DNA from: Whalleya microplaca
Taxonomy: Eukaryota; Ascomycota; Sordariomycetes; Xylariales; Xylariaceae
Assembly: GCA_022497155.1 (NCBI GenBank)
Contig: MU385813.1
Coordinates: 1 to 28,925, forward strand
Direction of reading: 5' to 3'
DNA length: 28,925 bases
The translations under genes and the position numbers were made by a program. The notes beneath the pieces are model-generated. The model was given only the letters and a program-made list of their open reading frames with translations. It was not told where the DNA came from and did not search any database. Each line of letters begins with the position of its first letter. Position 1 is the stretch's first letter. Below, piece by piece: positions 12,295-21,330 of the stretch.

Positions 12295-12594
12295 TATAAT
12301 AGGGCAAGAGGATTACGGGTATTGACAGCAGCTTAAGAGCCACTAGAAGCCCCTTAGAGCCACGTCATAAGGCACTCCACAGGGTATCCACAAGGCACTC
12401 CACAAGGCAATTTATAATAAATCACATACCTGTATTTAGCTGACCTTTTCCCTCACATCTCCTTTACTTTTTTTTACAACAAATATCACCAGATAACTAA
12501 ATAGTCACATACATACAGCTCTAGTAGCTATTATACACTTATTTTTAACTTGATATCTCACTTTCGATTCACCCTAACACCCTGTCCCAAGACA
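12295..12594 (+). repeat. Array B LTR copy 3 (300 bp), least mutated
   Basis: Starts TATAATAGGGCAAGAGG and ends CTGTCCCAAGACA. It keeps many CpA sites lost in copies 1 and 2 (for example GGCACTCCACAGGG and CACATACCTG), so RIP hit it less. Its last bases, CACCCTAACACCCTGTCCCA and then AGACA, are nearly identical to the end of element A's 3' LTR. Confidence 0.93.
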
Positions 12595-12598
12595 ATAT
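12595..12598. repeat. Target-site duplication of array B, right copy (ATAT)
   Basis: Matches 9841-9844. The sequence continues directly as element A's pol. Confidence 0.85.
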
Positions 12599-13170
12599 AT
12601 AAATCGTATATTATACGTTAATTACTTTATTACTAATAAAACTTTTCCGGAAAAACGTAAATTAAGAATGGAAAATAAAGTAATAATAAGCTATAAATAA
12701 ACTTAAAACAGCGTTAATTAATATACCCTATTTAATTACGCTCGATTATATAAATAGATATATTATCTGGCTTAAAATTAATACGTTAGGCATAAGATAG
12801 AGGTATATATTAAAACAGGAAATTAATAAATACGTTCGACCTATAAAATTTAAATCTAATATATAAAAAAAGCCAAAACTTAATTACAATATTACAAAAC
12901 AAAAATATCTCGGAATAATTAAGTCTTTTCGACAATTGCGAAATTACCTTTACGGTATAAAATTTATTCTCGAAACTAATATTAAAATTTTAATCGTTCA
13001 ATTAAATAATAGATTTTTTAGCTTATTTAACGCGGCACTAACCCGGTAGATAGCTTTTATTAAAATATTTAATTTCGAAATAAAATATATCTTTAAAAAA
13101 CGATATCAAGCGGCAGATAGCCTATTACGCAAACTATTAAAGCTGTCCGATAAGCTAAATAATTAATGGG
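12599..13170 (+). pseudogene. pol (RH): Element A RT C-terminus and RNase H relic
   Basis: Continues the A pol frame in phase after array B. RNase H degrades the RNA strand during reverse transcription. Readable blocks are ALINIPYLITLDYINRY (about 12711-12761), YLGIIKSFRQLRNYLYG (about 12909-12959), FILETNIKILIVQLNNRF (12963-13016) and YQAADSLLRKL (about 13105-13137). These match the Ty3/Gypsy pattern in which an LETDAK-type strand is followed by a QLN segment and an H-x-AADxLSR end. The Asp codon at 12978-12980 is AAT. Stops are TAA/TAG at Gln or Trp positions. Confidence 0.85.
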
Positions 13171-14620
13171 AAAGAGAAGTCGACAATTTTATTAACATTT
13201 AACTTAACGTCCTTATAATAAAAATACCTCGATTAAATAAACTAATATATAAAGTACCGGAATTCTTTTTATTACCTGTTATTTTACACCCGCTAAAAAG
13301 CTGGTCCAAAATTTCTTAAAAGATTATAATATATCTTAATACCTTAAAGCTACTTAATTAACTAAAAAGTTTTAATATAATAAAATAATATCGTGCAAAA
13401 GTAAGTTTCCAAAATAAAGCTGTTAAATACGTAATTTAAAAAGGAATTTTATAGCGGAAACTTTATAAAAAATATAGCTAACGGCGTATCGTTAATAATA
13501 TTAATTAATAAAAACGTATTATTAAAGACTACTACTCAAAAGTTAGAACGTATCGAGAACAAAAATCGACCTATAATAAAATAATTAAATTTTATTATTA
13601 GAAAAAGATATATTAGAAAATCGCAACTGCCGTTAAATATTACCTAAAATGCCAGCTTTTTGCGGATAAACGATTTAAAAATCAAAAACTTTTTTTAACG
13701 CTAAAATAATTACTAACTATTTAGATTATTAATGTTTAGTTTTTCCCGAACGATAATAAATATTCGGCTATTATTGAAATAAAAAATAAGTTATTAAAAT
13801 AGCTTAAAATTAAAGCACTAAGAAATACTATAGTAATTAAGGTATACAAATTCCTTTAGGACTATATTTATATTAACTATAATGTTTTTATAATAATTAA
13901 ATGTAATAAAGGCTTAAAAAATAAAGCAGAAATAACTAAAGGTATTATACAGCTAGGTATTAAAATATAAGTCGGACCTATATATTACTTTTAAACGTAA
14001 GAATAAATAAAAATAGGTTATTAACCGATTACAAGATCTCTTATATATATAACGGGAAAAATTAGCAAATTATAGGTTAAGAAATTTAAAGCTATACTTT
14101 AGGCTAATCGAACGTTTATATAAAAATATAGGTTTATATTATACAAACTAGTTTATAATAAAAGACTTATTATACCGATTAAAACAGTCTTATTATTTTA
14201 GCAGGTTTTTAATTAATTAGATATCTATAATAAAAAAAATCTCATTACTAAAAAAGTAAAAATATTTAAACGATAAGATAAAAATATCGCGAAAATAGCA
14301 CAGATTTTAATAAAAAAACGAAAAAAAGCGGCGGAATAAAATAATCGATAATACCTTTTAAAAAAATAGTCAGAACTATTAAAGTAAGGCAGCCTAGTTT
14401 TACTCTATAATATAATACGGGATATCGATATATCTAAAAATAAAAAGCTAAAATATAAATAGATTAGGCCTTATCGAATTGCGAAAAAATAAAAACAAAA
14501 TAGGTTTTTCTTTAAAAAATTAGACGGGGTAATGTTATAAAGAGTATTTTTTTTTAATCGGCTAAAAAAATTTATTCGAAATATAAAAAGGTATTAAAAA
14601 CCTAACGAACTTTATAATAA
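13171..14620 (+). pseudogene. pol (IN): Element A integrase relic
   Basis: Integrase inserts the cDNA into the genome. An N-terminal zinc-binding region is suggested by KCQLFADKRFKNQ (about 13649-13687), where C-x2-C is expected. The catalytic core follows: a WIINV-type strand ending in FFPNDNKYSAIIE (about 13720-13770) with the first catalytic Asp now AAT at 13731-13733, then KCNKGLKNKAE (about 13899-13931) with the second now AAT at 13905-13907. A VGPIYYF segment near 13975 corresponds to the stretch just before the catalytic Glu. The C-terminus ends with a YRIAKK block (about 14480) that resembles the GPY/F module, and pol ends near 14620. No chromodomain was seen, unlike element C. Confidence 0.85.
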
Positions 14621-15159
14621 CTATTAGTTAAATAGCTATAATAAAATAAAAGATAATTATAAAAATGCTAAATCAGTAGACAACAATATAATATATTAAA
14701 ATAAAAATATATAAAAAAGCCTAATAACTTATAGTTAGATTAAAAAGGTCGAGCTTAATAAAGATTGGAAAATTATAGAAAATAAAATACCTAAAAAAAT
14801 AATTAAAATTAGATTATCTAAAATATTATTAATAAAGCGAAAAACCTATAATCGAGTATTAAAAAAATAATATTAATAAATTAGATTATTTTTTTTTACG
14901 TTTTATATAAATTAACATTTTATAGAAACAGGGTTTTATAAGGTTACGGCAAATATAAAAAAATAATAAAAAAAGAGAAGCTTAAATTAAAAAATATAAC
15001 TAAAAACTTTAATATATAATTAATTAATTAAACGAAAGAAATTATTACGAGCTATAAATAAAGCCGCTTACGATTTCGGTAAAAAAAGACGGATTTTTTT
15101 AATAATTTAGCTTAGATATATATTACCTATAAAATAATCTATTAAAATAAAATTGTCGT
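14621..15159 (+). other. Element A region between pol and the next ORF
   Basis: Heavily A-rich. Short plus-strand protein-like runs occur (WKIIENKIPKKIIKI from about 14768, then KRKTYNRVLKK), so this may be the tail of pol or the start of the following ORF. No motif is recognised. Confidence 0.45.
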
Positions 15160-16620
15160 AATTAATATCGCTATTAAAAAAAGGATCTTTCGATCGATAA
15201 GCTCGCAAATATATATGTCTTTTATCCCGAAACAAATATTTGTTTGTTTAAATACCGACTATATAATTTTTATACGAACCCCCGAATTAGCTTTTTATTA
15301 ATTGATATTTATAAAATAGCTATATTTTATTATAGCGTTTATTTTTAAAACTAATAAACCGATTTTTGTAAAGCCGGTAAAAAACTTTATTATAAGTATT
15401 ATATTTTTAAATAAAAACTCCAAATTATATACGGCAATTTTTAATTAAGCGAAATATTAAGTTATTAATAGGGTTAGTTTTGCGAATTTCGATAAAAAAA
15501 AGATGTCGTTAATCGAAAGGATGTTTCGTTACTTTAAAATATTTAATATATTTTAAAGCAGGCTTTTATATTTAACCTTTACGATAAAATTTCGAAGCTA
15601 TAAATTCCCAAATATAATACCGACCTTCCCTAAAACTATTAAAAAGTCTAATTTTTACTAGTCGAATTATTTTATATTAATTAATAGAAATTATATACGT
15701 TAGATAAAAAAAAGATTTACCCGAATAAACTTATCTATTATATTAGCCTTTAAAAAGTAGCGGCTTATATTATTCTTCTAGAATAAAAATAGCTTATTTT
15801 TATTAGTCTTTAAATTAAAGCGACTAAGTTTAATGTTAAAATAAGGATTAAAAATACGATTAACGTTTTTTATTATCGAGTTAAAAGTTTTCGATCGCTT
15901 AAGAACGGCAGACTTAAAACGCGAAAGGAATTTAACGCTAAGGTATAAATCGATAGGAAAAAAGAGACGACGAAAGTCCCTAGCTATTTATATAGCCGAT
16001 TTACCTACTTTAAAAAAGAAGCGATAATAAAATAAAACGGAATAAGGAAATCGAGAAAAAAAATTACGGAAACTAGGGTTATTTTAATAAGATTTAATTT
16101 GATTAAATAGCGGGAGTTTAGTACCTGTTTTACGAGTTTTAAAAAAAAGAATTGCCGATACGCGTTTTATCCTAAATATTTATTAGATTTTAACGAATTA
16201 TTATAACCCGATAAAAACGTTTAAGATTACTTAACTCTCAATTAACGCTATTACGACGAAAGATTTAATTCCTAAATATAGGACCCTTTATAAAAAAAAA
16301 AAGGAATAAACGACTTATATAAAAGCTTAATAAAAAAAGTTCCCTTTTTTCTTTTCTGCCCCTTATATAATAATAAGTCTTGCGATATAATTACAAATAA
16401 TTAATTAAGTAAATACTATAAAGCGAAAATAGAAAATAGATAATTAAATTAGTAGTTATTAAAAGGAAAAAAAGGTATAAAATATAAGAATAAAATGAAT
16501 AAAAGGTATAATAAGTAGCCTAGAAAATATATTAAGGCTAAATCAAGCAAGCCGATTTTTAAAATTAGCAATAACGACTTAAATATCTTGCTATATTTAA
16601 TATTTAGCTTATTATAAGTT
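15160..16620 (+). pseudogene. Element A accessory ORF 1, function unknown
   Basis: A single plus-strand phase (codons starting at positions leaving remainder 1 when divided by 3) stays protein-like for about 480 codons with stops almost only of the Gln/Trp type. Readable blocks are SIDKLANIYVFYPETNI (from about 15190), DFCKAGKKLYYKYY (15361-15402), KLIYYISL (about 15727-15750), IRIKNTINVFYYRVKSFRSL (15841-15900), KSRKKITETRVILIRFNL (around 16060) and CRYAFYPKYLLDFNELL (around 16155). It is basic and contains several Cys, but no known domain was recognised. It lies downstream of integrase, where standard Gypsy elements end. It could be a captured gene, an extra structural protein or the relic of another insertion; no LTR, TIR or TSD marks an independent insertion. 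Confidence 0.55.
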
Positions 16621-16858
16621 TAAACGACTAATTAAAAATAGGAATAACTTTTTAATTTATTTTTATCTGTTGCAAACTAAAACCTGGCGTAAAAAAGTTT
16701 TTTTTATACTAATTTACTAATAATTTTTACCTAATTATTTGTTAATTTTTTACCCTTACTTTTCATTATTTTTAATTAATTAGTTAAGTTTTTTTGTAGT
16801 TTTATATTAGCTTATCGTAACAGTATTATATCTTAAACCTTACTTTTTATATATTAAA

Positions 16859-17382
16859 ATGTCGTTATAGCTATCGCAATCTAAAAAGTTACCTAAAAAA
16901 AAGAAAAATAAATATAAGAACTAGAATAAAAATAAGAAGATTAATTAAGCGGCCTATAAAAACCTTAAGCTTATTTTAAAAGCTAATATTAAATTTAAGG
17001 CTATACTTAAGAATAAAGCTAAAATTAAGTTTGCGGCTAATTCCGACCTTAAATATAAAGCTAAAATAACCTTACTTACTAATTCGCTTTTATAAAAACA
17101 GCTTCCCTTTTTAAATTTTAGTACGTTTGTTATAATAGCTAATATTAATTTTTATACTATTAATTAATTTTATAGCCTTTTTATTAAAATATATAGACTT
17201 AGACTTTAGACTAAAAATAAGCTATAACACTTAAAGCAAAAGATTAAATAAATCGTCGATTTCCTAAAAACAGATTTCTTATTAGTTAAAAGCGATAAAA
17301 TACCTAAAGTTATTTCTAATCGAAACGCCCCTTTTAGTTATAATAAAAATAAATAAAAAATAAATAGAGCACCAAACTTATA
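16859..17382 (+). pseudogene. Element A accessory ORF 2, lysine-rich, 5' part (split by element C)
   Basis: ATG at 16859 opens a plus-strand frame that starts with a Lys-rich run (QSKKLPKKKKNKYKN) and continues with repeated Lys/Ala segments. It reads through Gln-type stops to 17382, where element C is inserted. Joining 17382 to 27341, after removing C and one TTATA copy, keeps the frame open into a Lys/Phe-rich block. This shows that both halves belonged to one gene. The phase differs from accessory ORF 1, so it is a separate ORF. The function is unknown. The basic N-terminus could be a nuclear-localisation or nucleic-acid-binding tail, which is only inference. Confidence 0.6.
17378..17382. 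repeat. Target-site duplication of element C, left copy (TTATA)
   Basis: TTATA occurs directly before the left LTR and again at 27336-27340 directly after the right LTR. Confidence 0.93.
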
Positions 17383-17539
17383 TGTGAGGTTTATATATAT
17401 GTTGATTAATAATCTAAGCTATATATGTATAGGTAAAGCTATAGCTATATAAGGAGAGAGGTGGCTGTGCCACCTCCTTAGCCACACACCATAGTGGCTG
17501 CGCCACAGAAAATATATATAGCTACATATATACCTAACA
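17383..17539 (-). repeat. Element C 3' LTR (157 bp)
   Basis: In minus orientation it starts TGTTAGG and ends CCTCACA. It keeps a GC-rich core (17455-17510) that stands out sharply from the AT-rich surroundings. Same length as 27179-27335. Confidence 0.95.
17458..17506. promoter_or_regulatory. Pair of GC-rich hairpins in element C LTR
   Basis: GAGGTGGC-TGT-GCCACCTC (17458-17476) is a perfect 8-bp stem with a 3-nt loop. GTGGC-TGC-GCCAC (17494-17506) is a second stem with nearly the same core. AGCCAC at 17480-17485 can instead pair with GTGGCT at 17494-17499, so two mutually exclusive folds are possible. In the other LTR the first stem is broken by transitions and the second is intact. A role in transcript ends or translation is possible but unproven. 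Confidence 0.65.
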
Positions 17540-17555
17540 ACACCCCGCCCCCAAG
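17540..17555 (-). promoter_or_regulatory. Element C polypurine tract
   Basis: On the minus strand this reads CTTGGGGGCGGGGTGT immediately before the 3' LTR. It is the expected primer site for second-strand synthesis and the main evidence for the element's orientation, besides the coding strand. It has few CpA/TpG sites and so survived RIP. Confidence 0.8.
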
Positions 17556-18050
17556 AAAAAATAACGTCTTCGTTATTTACTAAAAACCATAGCAAAAGCA
17601 ATTATTCATTAGTTCTATTATTAATTACTATTATTTTATTATCAATCGCTATTATTCCATTACTAAACCTTTTGTTTGTAGTAAAAATAATAAAAATGTC
17701 CATTTATTAAAATTATAAAACGCCATTATCCTCCATTATTTTCGAAAAGCCGAACGAGAAACGAAAAAAATCTCAGCTAATAATAATATATATATTAAAG
17801 GTGCCCTCATATATCGATAATATAAGTATCGCGACAATATATATATTAACGACATTAAAATAAAATAAAAAAAACGTCGTAATAATATATATATTAATAA
17901 CGGAAAATAAAATATAAGATATCGTTAAAAATAATACGTATACCGGTAACTTAAAGTAAGATATTTATTATAATAATATATATATTAACGATTTAAATTT
18001 TGCTTGCTAATTATTTATTACCTAACGCCGAACGCTAAAAAAAAAACGAA
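17556..18050 (-). other. Element C 3' untranslated tail
   Basis: About 0.5 kb between the end of the third ORF and the polypurine tract, without a coding-like frame. It holds the degenerate repeat array at 17782-17990 and A-rich runs (about 18035-18090) where the ORF fades out. Confidence 0.6.
17782..17990 (-). repeat. Degenerate ~46-bp minisatellite in element C 3' tail
   Basis: Five copies of an AATAATATATATATTAACG-like core start at about 17782, 17835, 17881, 17930 and 17972 (spacing 42-53 bp). The copy at 17930 reads AATAATACGTATACCGGTAA. The other cores can be derived from it by C-to-T and G-to-A changes alone, so it probably preserves the pre-RIP repeat. Parts of the spacers also match (AAGATAT). 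Confidence 0.65.
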
Positions 18051-18059
18051 AAAAAAAAC

Positions 18060-19680
18060 CGAAAAAACGAAACAAAAAAAACCGAACCGGATAACCGAAC
18101 TAAAAAAATAGACGAATATAAAAATCAATTACTATACTCGCGTTTAAAAATCGCCGGCGCTAATATATATAAAATAAATAATTTATTTATTTCGGAACAA
18201 ATAATTACTCTTACAAACGAAACTATTTGCTACTTAATATTATCGAAAAACTTTTTAGGGTTTTATAAAACGTTACGAATATTATCGCAAATACCGGTTT
18301 ATATTAAGCCAACCGCATTATTAAAATTACTTTAAGCGAAATAGATTTTTTTATCGAATTTATTTTTTGCAATATTTAATTCGTTATTTAGTTTTATCTA
18401 AAAATCCGCTAGCTCGGTATCGACCTTTCGGTTAAAAATATTTACCCTTTTAATAAATATTTATAAGATTTTATCCGTTATTTAGCTAATTACGCTAGCG
18501 TTATCTACTTTCGCTTATACGGTAACGATATTATATACCGACTTCCGGTAAAAAATAATTAATTAATTATATCTCTTTTTTAAAAAAAACATTCGATTTT
18601 ATAGTTTCGTAATTTCTCGTTTAGCCTTTTAAATTTCTTTCTAGTTTTTAAATAATATTATACATAATTTTACATTTACGGAACTAACGCCTTTATATAC
18701 GTTATTATTATTTACTTAAGATCTGCGATTTTTATTAGAATATAATACTATTAGATAATTTAATGCAGCTTTTATTTTCTTTTTAGCTTATTTTAATATA
18801 CTAGAAATCGAGATATTTGCTAATACAAATTATACTATTTTATAAATATTCTTATCGTTTTATCCGAGCCTAAGTAATCCTAAATCCCAAAGCCCGGTAA
18901 AAATTTTATTATCTCCAGTAAAATCAATTGTTACATTTTTAGCGATATTTATTTCGTTATTTATAATAAAATTTATCACAGTAACATTAGTAATAACCTT
19001 TTTTTTAATAAGCTAGCGGGAATTCAGATCTATTAATATCTCGTCTCGTTATAATTTAATAGGATTTAAATTTATTAGATTTACGCCTCGTTAATTATTA
19101 GTATTTTATCCCATTAATAGTTTTTTTAATAACTATATTAATCCGGTTTTTTATAAAAGAGCTATAATTTTTCTAAAAATAAAACCTACGTTACTATAAG
19201 CGTTATTATATAGTTTAAAAGCTTTTAGCTACTCTCTGCTTAATCGCAGTAATTATATCGCTAGATTCGTTATTTACTTTTGCTTTAAAGCCTTTAGTTT
19301 TTTTATAACGTCTTTATATAAAATAATCTTAGCTACTATTTTACCGGAACGAAATAGCTTTATATATTTTAACGTTTTATTAACGTCTACCTAAAACACT
19401 ATAGATATATTTAATAAAGCTCGCTCTTAAAAGGTTTTAATATCTTTAAATAAAGCTATAAATATATTTTTAGCGGTATATTTTCGCGGGTTTTTTATTA
19501 GGTTAATTATATTCGCGAAATCTACTTCTTTTAATTTTATTATAATAACCTTTTAACAAATTACGTCTCGTCTTTACATATTTTACTTATTTTTACTATA
19601 GCCATACGCCGGATACTTCTTTATTAATAACGCTGCTATTATAAGTTTCGTAAAACGGTATATATTTAAAATAATAAAAT
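18060..19680 (-). pseudogene. Element C third ORF downstream of pol, function unknown
   Basis: The minus-strand phase with codons starting at positions leaving remainder 1 when divided by 3 reads as a protein for about 500 codons with only Gln/Trp-type stops. Pol is in the remainder-0 phase, so this is a separate ORF. Readable blocks, N to C, are KLKEVDFANIINLIKNPRKY (about 19531-19470), LNISIVF, VDVNKTLKYIKLFRSGKIVA (about 19400), VIKKLKALKQK, NKIFTGLWDLGLLRLG (about 18910-18860), KAKREITKL...RMFFLKKRYN (about 18620-18560, possible coiled coil), VDTELADF and LAPAIFKRE (near 18160). No RNase H, integrase or CCHC signature and no clear membrane anchor was seen, so an envelope gene is not supported. 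It has no similarity I can see to the accessory ORFs of element A. Confidence 0.55.
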
Positions 19681-20039
19681 ATTCGAGGCTTATTATTAAC
19701 GAAATAAGTACGTAATAAAATGCAATCTTATAAAAAAAAAAAAATCGTATTTACCTTTCTAATATCTACTACTAAAAACGTTATATATAAATAGCGGAAG
19801 CTAAATATGCAATATTATATTACTATTTAAGAAATAAATAGTAATAGTAACATAACTTCCTTAAGAGTTTCGGTATAGCAGCTACACCTCGATATTTATT
19901 TTCGAAATAATGCAAACGATCTTCCAGTCTAAATCGGAAACCGGAATAAAAGGATCGGTATTTAAATCGGCCTAAACGGAAGAAACTGCCATTTCGGATA
20001 TCGTCCTAAGCTTAAGCTCGTCTAAAGATAGCTTATATT
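19681..20039 (-). other. Element C pol C-terminal tail
   Basis: The pol frame continues past the chromodomain (KLSLDELKLRTISEMAVSS, about 20035-19978, then DLDWKIVCIISKINIEV) and fades near 19800. A repeat-like AAATAGTAATA motif occurs twice at about 19820-19850. No domain is recognised. Confidence 0.5.
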
Positions 20040-20220
20040 TTATATCGAACTTAGTTATTAGTTCGGATACGTTCTATATAAACAATTCTCGTAAGTACCA
20101 CTTATTATACATTACCTCGTACCCTTTCTAACATACCAGATACTTTAAAACGGGGCGGCTACCGATTTTTAATACTTTACGTTTAAGTAAATAATCGATT
20201 TCGAAAGATTTCCACTTTTC
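20040..20220 (-). pseudogene. pol (CHD): Element C chromodomain relic
   Basis: A chromodomain binds methylated histone tails and steers integration to silent chromatin in chromoviruses. The minus-strand frame, continuous with integrase, reads VLKIGSRPVLKYLVC then KGYEVMYNKWYLREL, separated by a TAG where the conserved Trp of the WKGY motif (TGG) is expected, and ends with NVSELITKF. The conserved aromatic and acidic positions of the fold (YLVxWKGY...WxxxxL...ELI) are present in the right order and spacing. It sits some 150 codons after the last integrase block. Confidence 0.8.
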
Positions 20221-20700
20221 GTTATCGCTATTAATAAAAACTTATTTTAGCTTAAGCTTTTTATAATATTATAAATTATTACCTACCGAAACTAAAAATA
20301 ATTACGTTATTAAAACTACCCGGTAAACTTTTTAATATTTAGGAAAATTTAATTTATACGCTAAATTTTCTATACATTTAATAATTATAAAAGGTCCGGT
20401 ATATTATTAGCTTTATTTCTTTAACGGATCGCCTAATAAATAATATCCCTTATATAACTTTAGGTAAACTTTTTCGCTTATATTAAATAAAAGCGGATTA
20501 TATTTAAAATCGTAACGTATTTTTATATTATCGGCTATAAAATTAATAACAGCTTTCGCTTCTTTTTAATATAAATCACGAAAAGTTTCATAATCGATAG
20601 CCTTTTTAAAAACCTCCAATATAAACAAAACTAAGTTAAGTTTAAAACTATAAACCATTTCGTTAAAAGATTTACTTAAGACTAATAACTTTAAGTTATT
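20221..20700 (-). pseudogene. pol (IN): Element C integrase C-terminal part
   Basis: Between the catalytic core and the chromodomain the minus strand still reads as protein in the pol phase in places, with more stops than the core. This is where Gypsy integrases carry the GPY/F module, but I could not place that motif with certainty. Confidence 0.5.
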
Positions 20701-21330
20701 TAAATTATATTATAAAGCTAACAAAATAATAATTTATTATATATTTATTACCGTTATATAATACTTAATAGTTATTTCGATATCCTAGTTTCTTTTTTTT
20801 AACTGCCTATCTGTCTAAAAATAATAAGCCGTTAATATAGCGAGCTTTATTCCGAATCGGATAAAAATAGTTTGCTATATTTCGCTAATAAACTTAAAAT
20901 CCCTATCAAAAACAACTTTACAGGATATACCCCAGTTATAAAACAGTAATACTCGCAATATTATATCGGCCTATATCTTTGCCGTATATATAAAATAGCC
21001 CGCAATCAGTATACACTTTTTTAAAAACTTACAGACTATAGTTAGATATATATCGATTTTATTAAATTTTAATATATATTATATAATACCGAGCGAAAGT
21101 TCTTTCGGTAATCTAACTATAAAGTTTTATATTAATATATAAAATAAAATAAAGGAGCTATTTATAAATTATAACTAATTAATTAGTTTAAACTTATCTT
21201 ATTTATATTTAAGGCAGTTTAAATATTTACGGACGTAATTTTATAGTTTTTTCGTCAGATTTAAAATAATAATACTTTCGAGATCTTAAGCTATCCTTTT
21301 AAAACCGAAATAATACTTTTTATTATATAT
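20700..21330 (-). pseudogene. pol (IN): Element C integrase catalytic core relic
   Basis: A D,D-35-E integrase. The first catalytic Asp is retained in DIYLTIVCKFLKKCILIAGY (codon 21054-21052). The second is retained in VVFDRDFKFISEI (codon 20907-20905), matching the family V-S-D-R-D-x-x-F motif apart from Ser and Pro lost to C-to-T changes. RFGIKLAILTAYYF then TDRQLKKRN (about 20855-20790) matches the family segment G-x-x-x-x-x-STAYHPQTDGQ followed by the catalytic Glu, which here lies in a Lys-rich RIP product. The frame agrees with RT and protease. A zinc-binding N-terminus is expected at about 21230-21330 but is badly eroded. Confidence 0.85.

Larger units (their letters stand above)
9845..12594 (+). 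mobile_element. Array B: tandem non-autonomous LTR element (LTR-internal-LTR-internal-LTR)
   Basis: Three LTR copies of 299-300 bp (9845-10144, 11069-11367, 12295-12594) separate two internal regions of 924 and 927 bp (10145-11068, 11368-12294). The array is flanked once by ATAT, so it behaves as a single insertion inside element A's pol gene. Neither internal region has a coding-like frame or any gag/pol motif, making this a short non-autonomous element (1.5 kb per LTR-internal-LTR unit, TRIM/SMART-like). LTR ends and primer-binding region match element A, so A-type machinery probably moved it. Each internal region ends with a purine tract before the next LTR. Mutation is milder than in A's coding region. 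Confidence 0.92.

Noticed and set aside
9845..12594. Regularly spaced repeats considered as a CRISPR array
   Set aside because: Units are 1.2 kb with LTR features, PBS and PPT; there are no short repeats with unique spacers.
1950..15260. Similar palindromic strings at about 1952 (ACAAACATTTTTGTTTGT) and 15229 (AAACAAATATTTGTTT), possibly transposon ends
   Set aside because: The flanks do not align, there is no TSD or inverted partner, and both fall inside readable coding frames (the second reads TNICLFK).
17419..17601. Minus-strand open frame of 60 codons
   Set aside because: It spans the LTR and polypurine tract of element C, which are non-coding.
18060..19680. Envelope-like gene making element C an errantivirus-type element
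   Set aside because: No signal peptide, transmembrane anchor or cleavage motif can be read in the ORF.
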